A DNA stretch of 64,000 bases from Allobosea thiooxidans (GCF_900168195.1 NZ_FUYX01000019.1:21360-85359), one strand, 5' to 3'. Positions 33,189 to 41,883 are shown, numbered from the stretch's first letter. Notes: generated by a model from the sequence alone, not told the origin. Made by a program: numbers and translations.

Positions 33189-33727
33189 GTGCGCTCCCCC
33201 GCGGCCGGCTGGAGCCGCATCCGCCGGCGCAGCTCCTGCGCCACGGTTTCTCCCAGTGGCCCGAGGCCGCCGAGCAGGATGCGGCCGAAATCGATCCGGG
33301 CGTCGTCCACGGCGTTGCGCAGCGCGAGCGCGGCGGCGACATCGCCCTCGATCCAGAGCACGCGGGAGAAGAACAGCGCATCGCCGTCGAGCGTCCCCTC
33401 CGCCATGCCGATCAGCCCTGCGAGCGGCCCGCGGATGCTGGCATCGAGCCCCACCGGCAGATCGCGGACAGCCCGCGCCAACGGCCGGTGCGGCTTCGGC
33501 TCCAGCACGAAGGCGAAAGGCAGATCGGTCGGATCGATGCCGAACCGCTTCTCGGCATGCTCGCCGAGGCGATCATAGAGATCGGGATGCGCCTGCCCGA
33601 TGCGCGACAGCATCAGCGCCAAAGCCGGCTGCAGTGGCGCCAATGGCAGCGGCGCCACGGCACGCGCAAGCCATGGCGGCAGCACCGGCACATTCGCCGG
33701 CAGCCCGGTCGTCTGCGGATCCGACAT
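33179..33727 (-). CDS. ubiT: UbiT, SCP2-domain accessory of anaerobic ubiquinone synthesis
   Basis: 182 aa with a SCP2 sterol-carrier-like lipid-binding domain (PLQPALALMLSRIGQAHPDL, GDVAAALALRNAVDDARID). UbiT is thought to hold the hydrophobic quinone precursors under anaerobiosis. First gene of the minus-strand ubiTUV operon; a -10-like TAATTT at 33751-33746 and an NnrR-type box at 33773-33786 lie upstream. Confidence 0.93.
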   Translation of the reverse strand: MSDPQTTGLPANVPVLPPWLARAVAPLPLAPLQPALALMLSRIGQAHPDLYDRLGEHAEKRFGIDPTDLPFAFVLEPKPHRPLARAVRDLPVGLDASIRGPLAGLIGMAEGTLDGDALFFSRVLWIEGDVAAALALRNAVDDARIDFGRILLGGLGPLGETVAQELRRRMRLQPAAGERTWN

Positions 33728-33772
33728 CGATCACCTCCGGGAACGAAATTAGGCCGGGAGGCGACGCACTCG

Positions 33773-33786
33773 TTGTTCCCGCGCAA
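33773..33786. promoter_or_regulatory. NnrR/DNR-type box in the ubiT/ubiD divergent promoter
   Basis: TTGTTCCCGCGCAA (TTG-N8-CAA, perfect CGCAA). For ubiT a TAATTT hexamer (33751-33746) lies 21 nt away in the minus direction, with a start near 33738. In the plus direction towards ubiD no good -10 is seen at the matching distance. Confidence 0.7.
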
Positions 33787-33836
33787 AGACGGCGGCGAAT
33801 GAAACGGCCCATGGTCCGGCAACCGGAGCCCCCGCC

Positions 33837-35357
33837 TTGCCGATCCGAGACCTGCCCCACTTTCGCGACCTCAGCGCCTTCCTCGCCCATCTCGACGCCG
33901 CCGGGCAGCTCCGGCGGATCGCCGAGCCCGTCAGCGTGGTGCACGAGATCACCGAGATTCATCGCCGAGTCATTGCCGAAGAGGGACCCGCCCTGCTGTT
34001 CGAGCGCCCGGTCCAGCCCGACGGCACGGTCTCGCCGATCCCGCTGCTGACCAATCTCTTCGGCACGGTGGAGCGCGTCGCCTGGGGGCTAGGCGTCGAG
34101 CCGCACAACCTGCCCGCGCTCGGCGGAAGGCTCGCAGAGCTGCGCGAGCCCAGGCCTCCACGCGGGCTCGCCGAGGCCTGGCAGGCCCTGCCGCTGGCGC
34201 GTGCCGCCCTGTCGATGCGTCCCCGCGAATACCGGCGCGCACCGGTCCAGGAGCTCATCTTCCGGGGCGATGCGATCGACCTGACGGCGCTGCCGGTGCA
34301 GCTCTGCTGGCCGGGCGAGCCTGCGCCGCTGATCACCTGGCCGCTGGTGCTGACGGCGCCGCCCGAGCCCTCGCCCGAGGACGAGGGCAATCTCGGCGTC
34401 TACCGCATGCAGGTGCTCGGCCGCGACCGTGCGATCCTGCGCTGGCTCGCCCATCGCGGCGGCGCGCGCCATCATGCGCAATGGCGCCGTCTCGGTCGCG
34501 AGATGCCGGTCGCGGTCGTGATTGGCGCGGACCCCGCGACGATCCTCTCGGCGGTGCTGCCGCTGCCGGAGACGGTCCCGGAGATCCGCTTCTCCGGACT
34601 GCTGCGCAGCGAGCGCCCGGCGCTCACCCCTTGCGTCAGCATCCCGCTGTCGGTTCCGGCCGAGGCGGAGATCGTGATCGAGGGCCTGGTCTCGCCCGAC
34701 GAGACCGCCCCCGAAGGTCCGTTCGGCGACCACACCGGCTATTACAACGCGGTCGAGCCCTTCCCCGTGATGCGGGTAACGGCCGTGACGATGAGGCGGG
34801 CGCCGCTCTATCTCTCGACCTTCACCGGCCGGGCGCCGGACGAGCCTTCGCGCATCGGCGAGGCGCTCAACGTGCTGTTCCTGCCATTGCTGAAGCGGCA
34901 GTTCCCCGAGGTGGTGGATGTCTGGCTGCCGCCGGAAGCCTGTTCCTACCGGATCGCCGTCGTCGCCATGTCCAAGCGCTATCCGGGCCAGGCGCGGCGC
35001 CTCATGCTCGGCCTGTGGTCATTGCTGCCGCAGTTCAGCTACACCAAGCTCGTGATCGTCGTCGACGCCGATATCGACCCGCGTGACTGGACGCAGGTGA
35101 TGTGGGCCGTCGCCACGCGCGCCGACGCCAGCCGCGACCTCGTCACCCTCACCGACACACCGATCGACTATCTCGACTTCGCTTCCCCGAAGCCGGGGCT
35201 GGGCGGCAAGCTCGGCATCGACGCCACCAACAAGCTGCCGCCGGAGACCGAGCGCGAATGGGGCCGGCCGATGGCCATGAGCCCTGAGATCGTCGCCCGC
35301 ATCGACGAACTCTGGCCAACACTCGGGCTGGCGCCAGCCCCGGGAGCCGCACTATGA
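33837..35357 (+). CDS. ubiD: UbiD family prenyl-FMN-dependent decarboxylase
   Basis: 506 aa. Read from a TTG at 33837, the only in-frame start giving the usual UbiD opening (DLPHFRDLSAFLAHLDAAGQ), with GGAG 10 nt upstream. The conserved region EGPFGDHTGYYN and the NLGVYRMQVLGRDR segment are typical of 3-octaprenyl-4-hydroxybenzoate carboxy-lyase. UbiD is oxygen-independent and needs prenylated FMN from UbiX, encoded by the next gene (ATGA overlap). With ubiTUV it completes the anaerobic arm of ubiquinone synthesis. A UbiD paralogue for another aromatic acid cannot be excluded. Confidence 0.9.
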   Translation: MPIRDLPHFRDLSAFLAHLDAAGQLRRIAEPVSVVHEITEIHRRVIAEEGPALLFERPVQPDGTVSPIPLLTNLFGTVERVAWGLGVEPHNLPALGGRLAELREPRPPRGLAEAWQALPLARAALSMRPREYRRAPVQELIFRGDAIDLTALPVQLCWPGEPAPLITWPLVLTAPPEPSPEDEGNLGVYRMQVLGRDRAILRWLAHRGGARHHAQWRRLGREMPVAVVIGADPATILSAVLPLPETVPEIRFSGLLRSERPALTPCVSIPLSVPAEAEIVIEGLVSPDETAPEGPFGDHTGYYNAVEPFPVMRVTAVTMRRAPLYLSTFTGRAPDEPSRIGEALNVLFLPLLKRQFPEVVDVWLPPEACSYRIAVVAMSKRYPGQARRLMLGLWSLLPQFSYTKLVIVVDADIDPRDWTQVMWAVATRADASRDLVTLTDTPIDYLDFASPKPGLGGKLGIDATNKLPPETEREWGRPMAMSPEIVARIDELWPTLGLAPAPGAAL

Positions 35358-35938
35358 GTCAGTCGCGCGTCATCGTCGGGATCAGCGGCGCCTCGGGCGC
35401 GGCGATCGGGCTCAGGGTGCTGGAGCGCCTGGCCGAGGCCGGCCGGATCGAAACGCATCTGGTGATCTCGCCGGCGGCCGAGCGGACGCTCGCCGCCGAG
35501 ATCGGTCCGGAGGCTCCGGCACGGGCGCGGGATCTGGCCGCCCACTGCCATGACCATCGCGACATCGGCGCCAGCATCGCCAGCGGCTCGTTCCGCACGG
35601 CCGGGATGATCGTCGCGCCCTGTTCGATGCGCACGCTTAGCGCTATCGCCTATGGCCAGCTCGGCGACCTGCTGGTGCGGGCCGCCGATGTCCAACTCAA
35701 GGAACGACGCCGGCTCGTGCTGCTGGCGCGGGAGAGCCCGCTGCATCTCGGCCATCTGCGCGCCATGGCACAGGTCACCGAATACGGCGCCATCGTCGCC
35801 CCGCCGGTCCCGGCCTTCTACCTGCGGCCTGGCGACATTGCCGCGATCGTCGACCAGATCGCGCTGCGCGCCATCGGCCTGCTCGATCTCGGGCCGGACG
35901 CCCCTGCCCCAGTCGAATGGCGAGGCGAGGAGAGCTGA
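35354..35938 (+). CDS. ubiX: UbiX flavin prenyltransferase
   Basis: 194 aa, flavoprotein fold with the GISGASGAAIGLRVLERL N-terminus and the PCSMRTLSAIAYGQLGDLL, LLARESPLHLGHLRAM signatures. It makes prenyl-FMN, the cofactor of UbiD, from FMN and dimethylallyl phosphate. Its start overlaps the ubiD stop by 4 nt, so the two proteins are coexpressed. Confidence 0.95.
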   Translation: MSQSRVIVGISGASGAAIGLRVLERLAEAGRIETHLVISPAAERTLAAEIGPEAPARARDLAAHCHDHRDIGASIASGSFRTAGMIVAPCSMRTLSAIAYGQLGDLLVRAADVQLKERRRLVLLARESPLHLGHLRAMAQVTEYGAIVAPPVPAFYLRPGDIAAIVDQIALRAIGLLDLGPDAPAPVEWRGEES

Positions 35939-35967
35939 CTCCCGAAGACCACTTGCGCATTCACTGA

Positions 35968-36086
35968 GCCCTCATCCTGAGGAGCCATTCCCTTGGAAAT
36001 GGCGCCTCGAAGGATGCTCCGGGAGGCTCTGGAACCATCTGGAACATCCTTCGAGACGCGCCGATGGCGCTCCTCAGGATGAGGGC
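35968..36086. repeat. Long imperfect palindromic intergenic repeat
   Basis: 119-bp element with two pairs of inverted arms: outer GCCCTCATCCTGAGGAGC / GCTCCTCAGGATGAGGGC and inner GGCGCCTCGAAGGATG / CATCCTTCGAGACGCGCC. It lies between the convergent ubiX and hemN, so it can act as a bidirectional terminator. It is of the palindromic element type common in Bosea/Bradyrhizobium-like genomes (recognised from memory; copy number not checked). Confidence 0.85.
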
Positions 36087-36104
36087 TGTGGTTCAAACAA
36101 CGCC

Positions 36105-37448
36105 TCAGACGGCGCGGCTGTACTGCCGCGGCGGTTGGTCGAGATGGGCGTCGAAGACCGAGGCCACCTTGCGGACGAAGAGCCGTGCATCCTCCGGCAG
36201 CAGCACGCGGCTGCCGTCGAAGCTGACCAGCCCCTCCTGCGCGAGCTGGCCGAGCTCGCGCCGCGAGGATGCGAGGATCCCGGCATCGACAGGATGCCGC
36301 GCGCAGACGTCGTCGATATCGACCGCGAGGTCGCACATCACCCGCTCGATCAGCTCGGCGCGCAGGCGATCCTCGGATGTGAGGCGGTACCCCCTGGCCG
36401 TGGGCAGCGCGCTGTCGGCGATGCGCTCGGCATAGCGGCCGATCACGACCTCGTTCTGGATATAGCCTTGCGGCAGACGCCCGATCGCCGAGGCGCCGAA
36501 GCCGATCAGAGCCTCGCAAGGGTCCGTGGTGTAGCCCTGGAAATTCCGGCGCAGCCGGCCTTCGGACTGGGCGCGGGCCATCGGGTCGTCCGGCCGGGCG
36601 AAGTGATCGAGCCCGATGCGCACATAGCCCGCATCGGACAGGCTCTGCGCCATCGCCTCCGCCTGCTCGTGCCGCTCCTCGCCGTCCGGCAGGTCGGCGG
36701 TCGCGATCCGCCGCTGGTGCTTCTTGAACTCCGGCACGTGGGCGTAACCGAAGATCGAGAAGCGGCCCGGCCGCAGCTCCAAGCATTGCTCGACGGTATC
36801 GAGGCAGGACTGCAGCGTCTGCTTCGGCAGGCCGTAGATCAGGTCGAAACTGACGGCACCGATGCCGGCGGCCCGCAGGCCGGTGACGACCGCCGCGGTC
36901 TGCTCGACGCTCTGGATGCGGTTGATCGCCTTCTGGACCACCGGGTCGAAGCTCTGCACGCCGAGGCTGGCGCGGTTGACGCCCGCCTTCGCCAGCGCCT
37001 CCGTCATGACGGGCTCGAGCCGGCGCGGATCGATCTCGACCGCGATCTCAGCCTGCGGATGGACGGCGAAGCGCTGGCGCAACAACGCGACCAGCGCGAC
37101 GAAATCGGCCGGTTCGAGGATGGTCGGCGTGCCGCCGCCGAAATGGATGTGGCGCACGTCGAGCGGCGCCGAAAGCTGCTCGGCCACCAGCGCGATCTCG
37201 CCGCGCAGCGCCGCGAGATAGTCCACGATCGGGCCGTTGCGCAGCGCGACCGTGGTGTGGCAGCCGCAATACCAGCACATCGAGCGGCAGAAGGGCACGT
37301 GCACGTAGAGCGAGGTGGTCGTGCCGGCCGCGAGCGCCTTGAGCCAGCCGGAATAGCAAGACGCGTCGATGCCTGCGTTGAAATGGGGAGCGGTCGGATA
37401 GCTGGTGTAGCGCGGAAGCCGCTCGTCCCGATAAGGCGTGGCCTGCAT
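36105..37448 (-). CDS. hemN: Oxygen-independent coproporphyrinogen III oxidase HemN
   Basis: 447 aa radical SAM enzyme. The N-terminus RYTSYPTAPHFN is specific to HemN as opposed to HemW. The 4Fe-4S SAM motif is C54-x3-C58-x2-C61 (CRSMCWYCGC), then IHFGGGTPT and the HemN C-terminal domain. It converts coproporphyrinogen III to protoporphyrinogen IX without O2, supplying haem for cbb3 and NOR under anoxia. The start at 37448 follows from family alignment; readings extending upstream run antisense to the next gene. An NnrR-type box with -10 is upstream. Confidence 0.96.
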   Translation of the reverse strand: MQATPYRDERLPRYTSYPTAPHFNAGIDASCYSGWLKALAAGTTTSLYVHVPFCRSMCWYCGCHTTVALRNGPIVDYLAALRGEIALVAEQLSAPLDVRHIHFGGGTPTILEPADFVALVALLRQRFAVHPQAEIAVEIDPRRLEPVMTEALAKAGVNRASLGVQSFDPVVQKAINRIQSVEQTAAVVTGLRAAGIGAVSFDLIYGLPKQTLQSCLDTVEQCLELRPGRFSIFGYAHVPEFKKHQRRIATADLPDGEERHEQAEAMAQSLSDAGYVRIGLDHFARPDDPMARAQSEGRLRRNFQGYTTDPCEALIGFGASAIGRLPQGYIQNEVVIGRYAERIADSALPTARGYRLTSEDRLRAELIERVMCDLAVDIDDVCARHPVDAGILASSRRELGQLAQEGLVSFDGSRVLLPEDARLFVRKVASVFDAHLDQPPRQYSRAV

Positions 37449-37877
37449 GGCGCTGCTCCAATCAAAGGTCTGCTGTTGCCCTTTCCCTAGCCGACGGCCC
37501 CGAGGCTTTCTTTGACATAATGCAAAGATGACGGGATGTGCCGACCGGGGGGCGAGCGCGGCAAGCGGAAAAATCGCGCGCCTGGCTGCCGACCCCCCTA
37601 TCTTTTCGGTCGCACCTTCCGGCAACATGCTCGCCGCAGAATCCTGTTGCCGGCAAAGCGAGGCCCGATCTGGGCCCAGGGAGGGTAGCGGCGCCAGACA
37701 TCCAGCTCCCTCGATCTGACTTCGCTCCGGCCGGCGCCAACGGCGCGCGGCCTGCCCGTTGGAGCCGCCCCTCCTCCGTTCCGGTGCCGCCGGCCGGCCG
37801 CCACAGGCCGAGCCCGCGGAATCTCGGAATCCGGGTGCGCTCCGGTTGAAGATTGCGTCTCGGAAACGGAACCCGGC
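37449..37877. other. Divergent hemN / glutamine-synthetase-like intergenic region (429 bp)
   Basis: No supported gene. It holds the hemN control box (37512-37525). The rest (37560-37877) is GC-rich with an imperfect GGCCGGCG-type inverted sequence near 37730-37800, but no recognisable operator. Confidence 0.7.
37512..37525 (-). promoter_or_regulatory. NnrR/FNR-type box of hemN
   Basis: Plus-strand TTGACATAATGCAA (TTG-N8-CAA). On the minus strand TAGGGA at 37489-37484 lies 22 nt downstream, giving a start near 37477, 29 nt before the ATG. The TTGAC half is closer to an FNR/Anr/FixK site than the others. Confidence 0.72.
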
Positions 37878-39245
37878 ATGACCCAGGCCTATACGCTCGA
37901 CGATCTCAGAGAGGATGCCGCCGCGGGGCGCATCGACACCGTGCTCGCCTGCCTTGTCGACATGCAGGGACGCCTGATGGGCAAGCGCTTCCACGCCGCC
38001 TTCTTCCTGGAAAGCGGCCATCGCGAGACGCATAGCTGCAACTACCTGCTGGCGACCGACATGGAGATGGAAACCGTGCCGGGCTACGCCTCGACGAGCT
38101 GGGCCGCCGGCTATGGCGACTACACGCTGAAGCCTGATCTCTCGACCCTGTGCAAACTGCCATGGCTCGACGGAACGGCGCTCGTGCTCTGCGACGTGCT
38201 CGACCATCACGGCCATGAGGTTCCGCATTCGCCGCGCGCGGTGCTGAAGAAGCAGGTGAAACGCCTCGAAGCCATGGGGCTGAAGGCCTTCATGGCCTCC
38301 GAGCTCGAATTCTTCCTGTTCGACCAGAGCTACGACGCCGCCCGCGACAGCGGCTATCGCGACCTCAGAACCGCGAGCGGCTACAACGAGGACTACCACA
38401 TCTTCCAGACGACCAAGGAAGAGGGGGTGATGCGGGCGATCCGCAACGGGCTGCAGGGCGCCGGCATCCCGGTCGAGAACTCCAAGGGCGAGGCCTCCGC
38501 CGGCCAGGAGGAGATCAATGTCCGCTATGCCGAGGCGCTGACGATGGCGGACCGGCACGCGATCATCAAGAACGCCTGCAAGGAGATCGCTTGGTCTCAG
38601 GGCAAGGCCATCACCTTCCTCGCCAAATGGAGCAACGCCGCCGCCGGCTCCTCCGCCCATGTCCACCAGTCGCTCTGGAGCGCCGACGGCAGGACGCCGC
38701 GCTTCCTCGATCCGGAGGCCGAGCACGGCATGTCCAGCCTGATGCGGAGCTATGTGGCGGGGTTGCTCGCCCACACCTCCGAGATCACCTATTTCCTCGC
38801 GCCCTACATCAACTCCTACAAGCGCTTCGTCGCCGGCACCTTCGCCCCGACCAAGGCGATCTGGAGCTGCGACAACCGCACCGCCGGATACCGGCTCTGC
38901 GGTGAGGGCACAAAGGCGATCCGCATCGAATGCCGGGTCGGCGGCTCGGACCTGAACCCCTATCTCGCCATGGCAGCGCTGCTCGCCGCGGGCATCGACG
39001 GCATCGAGAACAAGCTCGAGCTGGAGAAGCCCTTCGTCGGCGACGCCTATGGCGGCCAGGACATCCGCGAGATCCCGAAGACGCTACGCGACGCCACGGC
39101 CACGCTGAAGAGCTCACGGATGCTGCGCGTTGCGTTCGGCGACACGGTGATCGACCACTATGTCCGCGCCGCCGAATGGGAGCAGGAGGAATATGACCGC
39201 CGGATCACCGACTGGGAGGTGAAGCGCGGTTTCGAGCGCGCATGA
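37878..39245 (+). CDS. Glutamine-synthetase family enzyme (gamma-glutamylamide synthetase type)
   Basis: 455 aa, glutamine synthetase fold: MASELEFFLFDQ, the NYDYHIFQ-like EDYHIFQTTKEEG, GQEEINVRYAEAL, AGSSAHVHQSLW and NRTAGYRLCG with RIECRVGGSDLNPYLAMAA. It is not the housekeeping GlnA, as it lacks the adenylylation loop and groups by context with amine-modifying homologues (PuuA, IpuC, GlnA4). It likely ligates glutamate to an amine or amino-alcohol, here followed by an aldehyde dehydrogenase and an iron alcohol dehydrogenase. The ligated substrate is unknown. Confidence 0.88.
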   Translation: MTQAYTLDDLREDAAAGRIDTVLACLVDMQGRLMGKRFHAAFFLESGHRETHSCNYLLATDMEMETVPGYASTSWAAGYGDYTLKPDLSTLCKLPWLDGTALVLCDVLDHHGHEVPHSPRAVLKKQVKRLEAMGLKAFMASELEFFLFDQSYDAARDSGYRDLRTASGYNEDYHIFQTTKEEGVMRAIRNGLQGAGIPVENSKGEASAGQEEINVRYAEALTMADRHAIIKNACKEIAWSQGKAITFLAKWSNAAAGSSAHVHQSLWSADGRTPRFLDPEAEHGMSSLMRSYVAGLLAHTSEITYFLAPYINSYKRFVAGTFAPTKAIWSCDNRTAGYRLCGEGTKAIRIECRVGGSDLNPYLAMAALLAAGIDGIENKLELEKPFVGDAYGGQDIREIPKTLRDATATLKSSRMLRVAFGDTVIDHYVRAAEWEQEEYDRRITDWEVKRGFERA

Positions 39246-39339
39246 GCCGCCCCTGCCCTGCCAACCTCTCTGTCGTCGGAGCCCACGGCCGCATTCGCCG
39301 AACCGGCCCCTCGCCTTCCGACCAACCAACTGGACGTCG

Positions 39340-40725
39340 ATGATGACCATGATCCAATGCGTGTCGCCGGTGGACGGCTCGATCTATGCCGAGCGCCCGG
39401 CGCTGGGCTTCGAGGCGGCGAAGGAGGCGGTCGCGCGTGCCCGAAAGGCCCGGAAGGCCTGGGTTCGGCGCCCGCTCGGCGAGCGCATCGCGCTCGTCCT
39501 CAAGGGCGTGGCGCGCCTTAACGAGATGGGCGACGAGGTCGTGACCGAGCTTGCCTGGCAGATGGGCCGGCCGGTGAAGTATGGCGGCGAGTTCAAGGGC
39601 TTCAACGAGCGCTCGAACTACATGGCCTCGATCGCAACCGACGCGCTGGCCCCGCTCGTCGTCGAGGATAGCGCCCAGTTCAAGCGCTACATCGCCCGCG
39701 AGCCGCATGGCGTCGTCTTCGTGATCGCGCCCTGGAACTACCCCTACATGACCGCGATCAACTCGGTCGCGCCCGCCCTCATCGCCGGCAATGCGGTCGT
39801 CCTCAAACACGCCAGCCAGACGCTGCTCACCGGCGAACGGCTGGCGCGGGCCTTCCACGAAGCGGGCGTGCCGGAAGACGTGTTCCTGAACGTCTTCCTC
39901 GATCATGGGACGGCCTCGCGCCTGATCGCCGACAAGCAGTTCGACTTCGTCAACTTCACCGGCTCGGTCGCGGGCGGGCAGGCGATCGAGCGCGCCGCCG
40001 CCGGCACCTTCACCGGGATCGGGCTGGAGCTCGGCGGCAAGGACCCCGGCTATGTCATGGAGGATGCCGATCTCGACAAGGCGGTCGACACGCTGATGGA
40101 CGGCGCAACCTTCAACTCCGGGCAGTGCTGCTGCGGGATCGAGCGCATCTATGTGCATGAGAGCCTCTACGACGCCTTCGTCGAGAAATCGGTCGCCTGG
40201 GTCTCGAACTACCGCCTCGGCAACCCGCTCGATCCGCAGACCTCGCTCGGGCCGATGGCGCACAAGCGCTTCGCCGCGGTGGTGCGCGAGCAGATCGCCG
40301 AGGCCGTCGCGAAGGGCGCGCGGGCCCTGGTCGATTCAAAACTCTTCCCGCAGGACGATGGCGGCGCCTATCTGGCGCCGCAGATCCTGGTCGATGTCGA
40401 TCATTCCATGACGATCATGCGCGAGGAGACGTTCGGCCCAGCCGTCGGCATCATGAAGGTCCGCGATGATGCCGAAGCCGTCGCGCTGATGAACGACTCC
40501 AAATACGGCCTCACCGTCTCGCTCTGGACCGGCGACGCCGAGCGCGCCGCCCGCCTCGGTGAGGACCTCGAAACCGGCACCGTCTTCATGAACCGCGCCG
40601 ATTATCTCGACCCGGCCCTGTGCTGGACCGGCGTCAAGGAGACCGGCCGCGGCGGCTCGCTCTCCGTCATCGGCTTCCACAACCTCACCCGACCGAAATC
40701 CTACCACCTCAGGAAAGCAGTCTGA
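39340..40725 (+). CDS. NAD(P)-dependent aldehyde dehydrogenase
   Basis: 461 aa of the ALDH superfamily: VFVIAPWNYPYMTAINSVAP Rossmann start, GLELGGKDPGYV with the general-base Glu, and the catalytic Cys in NSGQCCCGIERIY (C263-C265). The ATGATGACCATG start is ambiguous by up to 9 nt. Its stop overlaps the next gene's start (TGATG, 1 nt), so the ADH is coupled. It would oxidise a gamma-glutamyl amino-aldehyde to the acid in the proposed pathway. Confidence 0.93.
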   Translation: MMTMIQCVSPVDGSIYAERPALGFEAAKEAVARARKARKAWVRRPLGERIALVLKGVARLNEMGDEVVTELAWQMGRPVKYGGEFKGFNERSNYMASIATDALAPLVVEDSAQFKRYIAREPHGVVFVIAPWNYPYMTAINSVAPALIAGNAVVLKHASQTLLTGERLARAFHEAGVPEDVFLNVFLDHGTASRLIADKQFDFVNFTGSVAGGQAIERAAAGTFTGIGLELGGKDPGYVMEDADLDKAVDTLMDGATFNSGQCCCGIERIYVHESLYDAFVEKSVAWVSNYRLGNPLDPQTSLGPMAHKRFAAVVREQIAEAVAKGARALVDSKLFPQDDGGAYLAPQILVDVDHSMTIMREETFGPAVGIMKVRDDAEAVALMNDSKYGLTVSLWTGDAERAARLGEDLETGTVFMNRADYLDPALCWTGVKETGRGGSLSVIGFHNLTRPKSYHLRKAV

Positions 40726-41870
40726 TGCCGATCACCGCGAACTGGAGCTATCCGACCGCCGTCAAGCTGGGCGCGGGGCGGATCAGGGAACTGGCCGATC
40801 ACTGCAAGGCGCTCGGCATGAAGCGGCCGCTGCTCGTGACCGACCGGGGGCTCGCAAGCATGGCGATCACCGCCAACGCGCTCGACATCCTGGAGGCCGG
40901 CGGGCTCGGCCGGGCGATCTTCGCCGATGTCGACCCCAACCCGAACGAGCGCAATCTCGAAGCCGGCGTCCGCGCCTTCAAGGAAGGCGGCCATGACGGC
41001 GTCGTTGCCTTCGGCGGCGGCTCCGGTCTCGATCTCGGCAAATGCGTGGCCTTCATGGCCGGCCAGAGCCGTCCGGTCTGGGATTTCGAAGATGTCGGCG
41101 ATTGGTGGACGCGCGCCTCGATCGAGGGCATCGCGCCGATCGTCGCGGTGCCGACCACGGCCGGGACCGGCTCCGAGGTCGGCCGCGCCTCGGTCATCAC
41201 CAATTCGCAGACCCATACCAAGAAGATCATCTTCCACCCGAAATTCCTGCCGGGCGTGACGATCTGCGATCCCGAATTGACAGTCGGCATGCCCAAGGCG
41301 ATCACGGCCGGCACCGGTATGGATGCCTTCGCGCATTGCCTGGAAGCCTATTCCTCGCCCTTCTTCCACCCGATGAGTCAGGGTATCGCGCTCGAAGGCA
41401 TGCGCCTGGTGAAGACCTATCTGCCGCGCGCCTATGCCGACGGTAACGATATCGATGCGCGCACGCAGATGATGGCAGCGGCCGCGATGGGCGCCGTCGC
41501 CTTCCAGAAGGGGCTGGGCGCGATCCATTCGCTCTCCCACCCGATCGGCGCGGTCTACCACACCCATCACGGCACCACGAACGCGGTCGTGATGCCACCG
41601 GTGCTGCGCTTCAACCGCCCGGCGATCGAAGAGAAGATTGGCGCCGCCGCCGCCTATCTCGGCATCGCCGGGGGCTTCGACGGCTTCTACGATTTCGTGC
41701 TGGGCTTACGCGCGGATCTCGGCATTCCCGACAAGCTCGGCGCACTCGGGGTCGGCACCGACCGTATCGACGAATTGGCCGAGGCCGCAGTCGCCGACCC
41801 GTCCACCGGCGGCAATCCGGTCGAGCTTACGGTCGACGCGGCGCGCAAGCTCCTGATCGAGAGCATCTGA
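40725..41870 (+). CDS. Iron-containing alcohol dehydrogenase
   Basis: 381 aa group III ADH. NAD-binding VAFGGGSGLDLGKCVAF, VPTTAGTGSEVGRASVIT and the metal-binding region AITAGTGMDAFAHCLEAYSS, GLGAIHSLSHPIGAVYHTHHG with the expected His residues. Coupled to the aldehyde dehydrogenase by TGATG. It would oxidise the hydroxyl of a gamma-glutamylated amino-alcohol such as gamma-glutamylethanolamide, the inferred pathway step. Confidence 0.93.
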   Translation: MPITANWSYPTAVKLGAGRIRELADHCKALGMKRPLLVTDRGLASMAITANALDILEAGGLGRAIFADVDPNPNERNLEAGVRAFKEGGHDGVVAFGGGSGLDLGKCVAFMAGQSRPVWDFEDVGDWWTRASIEGIAPIVAVPTTAGTGSEVGRASVITNSQTHTKKIIFHPKFLPGVTICDPELTVGMPKAITAGTGMDAFAHCLEAYSSPFFHPMSQGIALEGMRLVKTYLPRAYADGNDIDARTQMMAAAAMGAVAFQKGLGAIHSLSHPIGAVYHTHHGTTNAVVMPPVLRFNRPAIEEKIGAAAAYLGIAGGFDGFYDFVLGLRADLGIPDKLGALGVGTDRIDELAEAAVADPSTGGNPVELTVDAARKLLIESI

Positions 41871-41883
41871 GGCGCGACGGCTC

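Noticed and set aside
36001..36062. Inner arms of the ubiX-hemN repeat as an attachment site
   Set aside because: It is part of a larger palindrome with no integrase nearby, so a dispersed repeat is the simpler explanation.
37449..38774. A long minus-strand reading frame continuing upstream of hemN
   Set aside because: It runs antisense to the glutamine-synthetase-like gene. hemN homology starts at 37448, and the extension has no family signal.
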